This document shows, piece by piece, positions 54,223 through 61,310 of a stretch of DNA of 64,000 nt. A program made the position numbers and the translations under genes. Numbering within the stretch: the first letter of the stretch is position 1; each line of letters starts with the position of its first letter. The notes beneath the pieces were generated by a model. That model saw only the letters and a program-made list of their open reading frames with translations. It ran no database searches and had not been told where the DNA came from. Source of the stretch: Carboxylicivirga sp964602515 (GTDB taxonomy: Bacteria; Bacteroidota; Bacteroidia; Bacteroidales; Marinilabiliaceae); contig CAZRRJ010000001.1 of the NCBI GenBank assembly GCA_964602515.1, positions 682,001 through 746,000 on the forward strand, given 5' to 3'.

Positions 54223-54930
54223 TTATTTTTTATTGGTTATACTTTTTATTTGATTTGATATTTCTTCTATTTTAGAATAGGCCTCGTCACTTTTAATGTC
54301 AATTTCTTTCCCTTTTGTCACGGCTGATTTAACCATTTCTGATGCCTGTAACAGCATTTTATCCAGCTCCTCATCTTTACCCTCAAGCCCAATAAGTGAC
54401 AAGGCCTCCTGTTGAGCATCTTTAACCTTTCTAATGGATTTTAAATGTCCGGTTATAATTGCATTAGCATATATAACATTTTCATAGGAGCTATTAATCG
54501 TATTAACAATCCCTCTTTTTTGTTTAAGAATTGGATTAAGCAGCTCTTCTCGCTTTTTATTAACCTGGTAATTGGCATCTTCAATAAATTCTGTCATTAT
54601 ATTAAGTGCATCATCAGTTTCTTTTTTCCCCCCGGTTTTTCCGGCTGCTTCAATCGTTCCATATATTGATTGCTCCTGTTTGGTATACCTTTGAAGCTCA
54701 GAATTAAGGACGTAGTGAATTATAAATGGCGAATACACTTCATCAACAAAAACATTAATGTCATTTATTATTTTGTTATAATATAACTCAACCATTGTGC
54801 TGTGGGAATGATGAAGAACTTTTAAATCATTACCTAATACTTTGGATAATTCTACTGTTTCCTTTGGTATAGAAGCACAAGCGCTTAACAGGGAAACAAC
54901 AATCAGTGCAGTGTACATTTTTAATTTCAT
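54223..54930 (-). CDS. Helical lipoprotein, unknown function
   Basis: 235 residues with a lipoprotein signal (ALIVVSLLSACAS, Cys18) and a long alpha-helical body with two predicted coiled-coil hairpins (about 100-150 and 155-230: MTEFIEDANYQVNKKREELL, LDKMLLQASEMVKSAVTKGK, AYSKIEEISNQIKSITNKK). No family recognised. First gene of a two-gene operon with the 92-residue protein, ended by a terminator. Both have normal local codon use. Possible role in envelope stress is speculation. Confidence 0.75.
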   Translation of the reverse strand: MKLKMYTALIVVSLLSACASIPKETVELSKVLGNDLKVLHHSHSTMVELYYNKIINDINVFVDEVYSPFIIHYVLNSELQRYTKQEQSIYGTIEAAGKTGGKKETDDALNIMTEFIEDANYQVNKKREELLNPILKQKRGIVNTINSSYENVIYANAIITGHLKSIRKVKDAQQEALSLIGLEGKDEELDKMLLQASEMVKSAVTKGKEIDIKSDEAYSKIEEISNQIKSITNKK

Positions 54931-55101
54931 ATGTTTATTTTTTTAGATTATAGACTATTAAATACCAGATAAGAGACTGGCTTTCAAGATGTGTATTTAT
55001 AAGGGTGCTTGTATATCAAATTTATTTGAAATGGGTGTTTCTTTTTGGTTGTACTTTAACTGCTTGCAAGATTATGAGCAATCAATCATTTTATTCTATC
55101 G

Positions 55102-58100
55102 TTATACGGTCTCACATTCATGTTTTTCTTTTTTATAAAACTCCAGTTTAGGCAATACAATTTTATATTCTTTACCTTCCTTACAATCATACCAGTAAAC
55201 TAAATACTCAACACAGCCACCCGCTAAATGATAACCATCTTTAATAAAGGTGTTGTATTTTTTATCTATAAAACTTTTTGAAAACAGGAGTACATTTTCT
55301 CCACCTTGTTTAGCCAAACCTATTGCAACATTACCAGTAAATTGCACTGCTGATTTTATAAGCGCATCACCTGATTTCAGTGTTTCAATTCTACGCAGTG
55401 TTTTACAAAATTTCTGAGATCCTAAATAAATGTCTTTATGCCCCAGTATTAATTCAAAATGTTTGGGTTGTTCTGTAGTGCCATCATATTTAACAAGGTC
55501 TAATCCACTGGCTTTAAATTCATCAAAAAATGAGGTATTACAATGTATCTGCAGGCTTTGTTTTGCCCTGGAACAGCCAACATATAAAAGGCGTTTTGAT
55601 TCTGTATCAGTAAAATCATAGTCTTCTAAAAGAAGGTATACATGATCAAATTCTTTACCTTTTGCTTTATGCATTGTAGCAACCACTATGGCATTAGAAT
55701 CAGCATTTACAGCATCCTCCATCTTTATTTCACGAATGTACTCGTACCAGTCTACCAACTGCTTATGCTTAGTATAGTTCTGTTCAAATTTTCTGATAAT
55801 TTCTATACAAACATCAAAATGAATACTGGCCTTATGTTTTGATATAAAATTGCGTTTGGCTTCTTCCCAATCATCACTAAATACCAGGCCTGCATCATTT
55901 CTTTTCTGTTTTAAATCGTCTGTAAAGGTTCTTAGCTCACATAAATCACTTAACCTAAACCCCTTAAGCTCAGCAATTAATTTTGTTTTTTGTCCTAATT
56001 CGTTAAGAAAAGTATTCAGCATTAAAGCTTGTTGATTGGTTCTGACCAGTACAGCTCTCGTTCCTTTGTAAGCATCCTTAACCAGCCTTTCAGCCAACGA
56101 CTTTTCAAGGTAAGGGCTGTAATACCTGATTAATTTAATATCAAAAGCCAAATGTTTATCAACAGGTTCTAAAGGCTGCGTTTTTAATCGTCCGGGTATT
56201 TTTTGAAGTAATTCATTGTTAAACTCAACAATAGGCAAACTACTTCTATAATTTTTAAGCAGTGAATATTCTGTAGCTTTATATTTCTCTTTGAATGCCA
56301 GCATGTATCTATTGGATGCTCCTCTGAAACCGTAAATATTCTGATCATCATCGCCAACAGCAATCACCCTTATATTTCCTGCTTTATTGATTATGGTCTG
56401 TACCAGCTCCCACTCTGTTTTATTAACATCCTGAAACTCATCCAAAAGTAATACGCTTTTATTGCTGATGGAAGAAATATCAATTTCGTCATTGTTAATG
56501 GCTGCAATACAGTTCTGAATTACATTTTCTGATTTCTTTAAATCGCCCAACTGCCCCATTAGCTGAAAACAGAAACCATGAAAAGTTGTGATCCTGATCA
56601 ACCCGGCAAATTCCGGCACCAGCTTTCGTGCCCTGGCTCTAAACTCCAGTGAAGCTGCTTTTGAAAAGGTAAGCATTAAAAATTGTTCCGGTTTAATATC
56701 TTCCAACAACAGGAGGCTGGCAATTTTATGCACCAATACCTTGGTTTTACCACTTCCCGGGCCTGCTAATACCAGTATATTGTCCGATTTATTGTCGTCA
56801 ACAATCCTTGCCTGGTCATCATCCAGTTCCCCTGCAATTACTTTATAGCGTTCGGACGTAAGCGGCATGCTTATTTCTGTTTTACGCCTTGGAAAATAGT
56901 TAGCCAGAAATTCGTCATAGGGCTGACTAAAATAGTTATTTACATAGGTCAGGGCTGATTCGTAATTTTGCAGCCGCCTTTTGGCATATTCCCCAACAAT
57001 ATGTATTTGTTCTGTCTTATGCTGATAATATTGCCCCAACTTTTCAAAGTTCTCCTTTGTAAATCTTGGCAGTGAGCTGTCAATTTCTTCAATATTTAAC
57101 CTGTTGTATGTAATCATAAAGCCCCCTTCCAGCTTTATTGCTTTTACCTGGTGCAAAAACAGTAAAGTCTTCTCGTAGCGCTTAATATCTTCCTCTTTAA
57201 TTTGTCCAAACAGCTTATTGGAGTTCTTAAGTTGCAGCATCGAAAACTTGACAGGTAAGTCTTTTTTATCCTGATTTTTTTGTTCTTCCCGTTGCGCTGT
57301 ATAAAACTTTTCAAGTAGCTCATAAACATCAGCAGCCAGCTCATGCCGCCATTGTATATCCTGCTTTAATGCATCGTATTGCTTTACTTTTACCTGGTAT
57401 AAATCGGTTTCCCTGTCAATACGATTTTTCTGAATAAAGTGCCTTATTTCCCAATAGTTAAGTATATTTTTTATGGCATCAACAGACGATTTTTCAACAC
57501 CTTTATCAATTAAGTTCTGGTTGAGTTGCCGCATTGATATTTTAATGTTCTTTGTCAGCAATTGCTGTAATGCCATTTCTATTTCCCTGTAACGCTCAAG
57601 TATTCTTTTTGTGCTGTTAGCAGAGCGGGTCAGGTTAATAAAAGCGGTTAAATCTCTATTATCTCCCAGTATCTTAAGTTCCCTGAGTATATCTATAACA
57701 TCTCCTATTTCTTTTAGTCTTAAGCCCGTCCGGTCTGACAGGTAATCTATTCTGCACTCATCATCTTTAACAATGCGTTGTAAAACCACAGAACAGTGCT
57801 CCCGCTGTGCTTCTGTTATATTTGTACTTTGGTGTATTCTTGTTAATGCTTTATCAATATTGGGTACCATCAGGCTGTCTGCAAATACGCTTGGTGAGTT
57901 TTGGCTGCGTTTTAAAAAGCCCTGGTCTTCCAAAGCAGCAACCGAAGATTTAACCCTGGTTTCCAGCTCCTGAATTTCCGTATCCCAGCCTGCTTTTTTG
58001 GCTATCTCTAAAGCTGAATTGCTTATTTTCCTGTTTTTTTTGTATTTAGATAAATACTTAATTGCCTGCCATATCTGCTGTATTTCTTTTTGGTTTATTT

Positions 58101-59940
58101 TAGTCTGTTGCAATAAACTAAAGTGTTTGTTTAAATCCTGCTCGTTAAATAAGATATAACACCTGGCTTGTATTTCCTGGTTCCGCCCGGCTCGTCCGGC
58201 CTCTTGTATGTAATTCTCCAGCGAGTCGGATATATTGTAATGTATTACCGTTTTAACATCATCTTTATCCACACCCATTCCAAAGGCTGATGTGGCAACT
58301 ATAATGTTTTTATCATTATTCATAAAAGCATCCATGTAAGCTTTTTTCACATCCTTATCCAGCTTACCATGAAAATAAGTTGTGTTAAAACCTGCACTTT
58401 CTGTCAACTGTTGTATTTCCTCTACTTTTTTTGTCCTTGAAGCATAAATTATGGCCGGCTTTTCACAACGATCCAACAAGGCTAACAGTGCTTTTATCTT
58501 CCGGTCAGGGTTTTCAATATTTATGACCTCATACTTTAAATTTGTTCTGCCGGCTCTTGTTATAAACTCATCCAGTTCAATATCCAGGTTCGCTTTAAAG
58601 TAGGTTTTTATATCCACAATCACTTGTGGCTTTGCCGTTGCCGTAAAACATGATACGGGTATTTTACCATATATCATCTCTTCCTCAAGGCTTTTAATAA
58701 AACTGGCAATATATAAGTAATCTACCCTGAAATCCTGTCCCCATGACGAAAAACAATGGGCTTCATCAATAACAAAACGGGCTATTGAACGTTGCTTTAA
58801 AATGCGTATTATGGTTGGTGAGCGCAAAGATTCAGGCGACAGGTAAAGCAAATGTATAGCGCCATTTTCCACACGCTCAATGGCATTCTGCCTTTCCAGT
58901 GGAGATAACAGTCCATTTATAGCAACTGCTTTAGTATTATCAAAGCGTTTTTCAAGGTTCTCCACCTGGTCTTTCATTAAGGACACCAGCGGAGATATAA
59001 CAACTGTCAGCTGGCGGGATAATGAACCTTTCATTAAAGCCGGCAGCTGAAAGGTAAGCGACTTACCGCCTCCTGTTGGAAAAACAGCCACAAAAGATTT
59101 TGAGCTTAACCCGGCCCTGACGGTCTTTTCCTGTAAACTAATCGTTTCATCTTTGTCAAAGTTCCTGAAGTCCTTATACCCAAAGTAGCTTTGCAAAGCT
59201 TTTTTAGGATCCAGGTTTAAAGAACAATAGCTACATGTTGATTTACCACAGAAGGTTGACCTGATTTTATTTACTATTTGTTGTGTTTCAGGGCGTGTTT
59301 TTCTAAGCCAGGCCGCCAGCACGGATTTATCCTCTTTGGTATTTATCAGTGCTAAAGCATAAGCCAGCTCAACAGGGTGATCTTTAACTAACTGACGAAT
59401 ATTGGTACTATCACAAATCTTATTTTTAAACAGGTGGCTTATTCCTGCTGCCGTATCAAAAGAGCCGGCCTTAATGTCAAGTAAGTCTAAAAAGCCTGAG
59501 TAGGCCGTATCAGCGCTAAGTAAAGCCGCATATATTTGCTGTATGCCAACCTCCAGTTCCCTGAATTTATTAAGCTCATCATGTAATAACTCCCTGGTTA
59601 ATTTACAGTCTGATAAAGGGTTGTTATAAGCTCTTTCATTAAGTAGTTTATAGCCTTTTACCAATTTATGGTAAGGGTTATCGCTAAACAATACCGGAGA
59701 CCAAAGCAGGGTATCTACAATCCTTTTATTTCTAAAAACCTTACTTCCCAATGCCTTTTCCAACAGGGGTATATCGTGCGCAACAATATTATGCCCGCAG
59801 ATATATTCCGCCTCGTTTATCCAGCCTTCAAGCCTGGCAAGATGGCACTCATGGAGGTCTTGCCCCCTAAAAAGCGCACCAAGGTCTTTTATTTTGCCTT
59901 GCTGGTCGCATTCAATATCAATATAGAGGATCTTGCTCAT
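55102..59940 (-). CDS. DEDD exonuclease - RecQ helicase - UvrD-type helicase fusion
   Basis: 1612 residues in three enzymatic parts. Residues 1-125 form a DnaQ-like 3'-5' exonuclease: YIDIE with Asp8 and Glu10, HNIVAHDIPLLEK with Asp56, and SDCKLTRELL with Asp111. Cys231, Cys236 and Cys239 may bind a metal. Residues 265-600 are a RecQ core: FPTGGGKS (287-294), DEAH (392-395), FTATAK, VATSAFGMGVDKDDVKTVIH and QEAGRAGR. After a helical middle part, residues 1040-1490 are a UvrD/Rep core: AGPGSGKT (1059-1066), LLLDEFQDVNKTEWELV (1165 on), VGDDDQNIYGFRGASNRY, KNYRSSLP and ATMHKAKGKEFDHVYLL. It stands alone between AT-rich gaps. It should process or unwind DNA; repair and anti-phage defence are both possible. 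Confidence 0.9.
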   Translation of the reverse strand: MSKILYIDIECDQQGKIKDLGALFRGQDLHECHLARLEGWINEAEYICGHNIVAHDIPLLEKALGSKVFRNKRIVDTLLWSPVLFSDNPYHKLVKGYKLLNERAYNNPLSDCKLTRELLHDELNKFRELEVGIQQIYAALLSADTAYSGFLDLLDIKAGSFDTAAGISHLFKNKICDSTNIRQLVKDHPVELAYALALINTKEDKSVLAAWLRKTRPETQQIVNKIRSTFCGKSTCSYCSLNLDPKKALQSYFGYKDFRNFDKDETISLQEKTVRAGLSSKSFVAVFPTGGGKSLTFQLPALMKGSLSRQLTVVISPLVSLMKDQVENLEKRFDNTKAVAINGLLSPLERQNAIERVENGAIHLLYLSPESLRSPTIIRILKQRSIARFVIDEAHCFSSWGQDFRVDYLYIASFIKSLEEEMIYGKIPVSCFTATAKPQVIVDIKTYFKANLDIELDEFITRAGRTNLKYEVINIENPDRKIKALLALLDRCEKPAIIYASRTKKVEEIQQLTESAGFNTTYFHGKLDKDVKKAYMDAFMNNDKNIIVATSAFGMGVDKDDVKTVIHYNISDSLENYIQEAGRAGRNQEIQARCYILFNEQDLNKHFSLLQQTKINQKEIQQIWQAIKYLSKYKKNRKISNSALEIAKKAGWDTEIQELETRVKSSVAALEDQGFLKRSQNSPSVFADSLMVPNIDKALTRIHQSTNITEAQREHCSVVLQRIVKDDECRIDYLSDRTGLRLKEIGDVIDILRELKILGDNRDLTAFINLTRSANSTKRILERYREIEMALQQLLTKNIKISMRQLNQNLIDKGVEKSSVDAIKNILNYWEIRHFIQKNRIDRETDLYQVKVKQYDALKQDIQWRHELAADVYELLEKFYTAQREEQKNQDKKDLPVKFSMLQLKNSNKLFGQIKEEDIKRYEKTLLFLHQVKAIKLEGGFMITYNRLNIEEIDSSLPRFTKENFEKLGQYYQHKTEQIHIVGEYAKRRLQNYESALTYVNNYFSQPYDEFLANYFPRRKTEISMPLTSERYKVIAGELDDDQARIVDDNKSDNILVLAGPGSGKTKVLVHKIASLLLLEDIKPEQFLMLTFSKAASLEFRARARKLVPEFAGLIRITTFHGFCFQLMGQLGDLKKSENVIQNCIAAINNDEIDISSISNKSVLLLDEFQDVNKTEWELVQTIINKAGNIRVIAVGDDDQNIYGFRGASNRYMLAFKEKYKATEYSLLKNYRSSLPIVEFNNELLQKIPGRLKTQPLEPVDKHLAFDIKLIRYYSPYLEKSLAERLVKDAYKGTRAVLVRTNQQALMLNTFLNELGQKTKLIAELKGFRLSDLCELRTFTDDLKQKRNDAGLVFSDDWEEAKRNFISKHKASIHFDVCIEIIRKFEQNYTKHKQLVDWYEYIREIKMEDAVNADSNAIVVATMHKAKGKEFDHVYLLLEDYDFTDTESKRLLYVGCSRAKQSLQIHCNTSFFDEFKASGLDLVKYDGTTEQPKHFELILGHKDIYLGSQKFCKTLRRIETLKSGDALIKSAVQFTGNVAIGLAKQGGENVLLFSKSFIDKKYNTFIKDGYHLAGGCVEYLVYWYDCKEGKEYKIVLPKLEFYKKEKHECETV

Positions 59941-60701
59941 TATTAACTACACGTACAAATAATATTAGCTTTCATAATATAAGTAATTGTCCAAATTATA
60001 TTTACCATAATCATATCTTAACAGCATAACTTATATTCTTAAAAAAAATTTCCTTAATTTGGTTTTACTAAAGTATTCGCTTCAAATTTTTCTCCTACTT
60101 GTAGTTTTTATAGAATTTACTGTGAACTTATTTTATTAGTCTATTTCCACTGTACCATTATCAATCCGTTCGCTTAAAACTACAATTTTTTAAACAGAAT
60201 TAATAATCCAACAAGTACTTTTTTATAGCTGATTGCACTACTAATCAAGCCAATACATATCGGTCAGTGCATATAAGCTACTAAACAAAACCAGCTGTAT
60301 ATATCTTAGGTTTAATTATTTACAAAAACTTATTTATTTAGGACTGCTTTGGTGTAACAGGCTATTAAAAAACCGGTATATTTTGTATTAAATCTAACGC
60401 TTGTGTATTTATCAAGTGAGGTGTTATGCAAGACAAAACGGTTTATAATGACAATGGTAACGAATGCACGAATAAATCAGAAAGAAAAAGAGAAATGTTG
60501 TTAATGAGTACTTATCACTTTCGTGATGTTGGTTTATTGACGCTGTTGACGGTGTTATAAATAAGGCGTGTTTAGAAATGGCTACGAATGCACGAATAAA
60601 TTAAAAAGGAAAAGAATAGGTGTTGCTAATTTAGTGAATACCCTTATTTTACAGGCCCCGAGGCCTGTTTCACCCACCAATAAGAGCACTTTTTTATTTC
60701 T
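59941..60701. other. Intergenic region with a duplicated 39-bp repeat
   Basis: 760 bp without a gene. Two imperfect copies of about 39 bp at 60453-60491 and 60577-60615, sharing the exact core ACGAATGCACGAATAAAT (60460-60477 and 60584-60601); similarity continues for some 25 bases after the core. The core is also found at 50594. The left half, before 60400, is plain AT-rich sequence. Confidence 0.6.
60453..60615. repeat. Pair of direct repeats carrying ACGAATGCACGAATAAAT
   Basis: Copies at 60453-60491 and 60577-60615 lie 124 bp apart and begin with AATGG, followed by the 18-base core and an A-rich tail. A third core copy occurs at 50594-50610, ten kilobases away. Within the core, ACGAAT appears twice (ACGAATGCACGAAT). 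Confidence 0.8.
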
Positions 60702-61295
60702 CTACTTTCTTTTAAATAGTATTACCCCATCCTGATAAACCAATTTAATTAAACCAGAAATTGGACTATAGTACAAGGCGTCTTTTAAAGCTGTGTCTCC
60801 TTTTATTAAATAAACGTCTTCATATTCCTTACCATCAATTGTTAATTGAGAAAAGTACTCTGTAGAAATATCATAACATAAACTACCTTCTGCTCCAAAA
60901 GGTCGCATGTCAAAAATCATAAAATAGCTGTCAACCTTCAATCTAATCCAAACATCAAGACAATCATTATCTTTTCTTATATCTATAATACATTCTGATA
61001 TTAACTTATTGTTATTTGATTGCAATTGCATTTTGAGAACTTCAAATGTTCCATTACATAATGGCTTTCCTAAAGCCCCTACGTTGTCATGAACTGATAG
61101 TTGCCCTTCCGAAACAACCAATTGTACTTGTTTTAAATCACTTGTTCCAGTATAAACAAGAGTTGCTATTATAGTATCATTTTGTTCGTATGGTATCAGG
61201 TTATAGTCACGTTCACTTAAAGTATAGGTGCATTTATCTTTATCGCAGGATATTATACTTAAGGCAACTATTAAAATAAATAATACATGTTTCAT
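60702..61295 (-). CDS. Lipoprotein of unknown function
   Basis: 197 residues with a lipoprotein signal (FILIVALSIISC, Cys17) and a beta-rich mature domain with five cysteines. Recognisable stretches: CTYTLSERDYNLIPYEQNDT, STEYFSQLTIDGKEYEDVYL and the last KLVYQDGVILFKRK, which resembles the small Bacteroidota lipoproteins that accompany surface enzymes. It begins 15 bases after the stop of the T9SS-secreted hydrolase gene and is probably co-transcribed. No known family. Confidence 0.75.
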   Translation of the reverse strand: MKHVLFILIVALSIISCDKDKCTYTLSERDYNLIPYEQNDTIIATLVYTGTSDLKQVQLVVSEGQLSVHDNVGALGKPLCNGTFEVLKMQLQSNNNKLISECIIDIRKDNDCLDVWIRLKVDSYFMIFDMRPFGAEGSLCYDISTEYFSQLTIDGKEYEDVYLIKGDTALKDALYYSPISGLIKLVYQDGVILFKRK

Positions 61296-61310
61296 AATAT
61301 TTAAGCTTTT

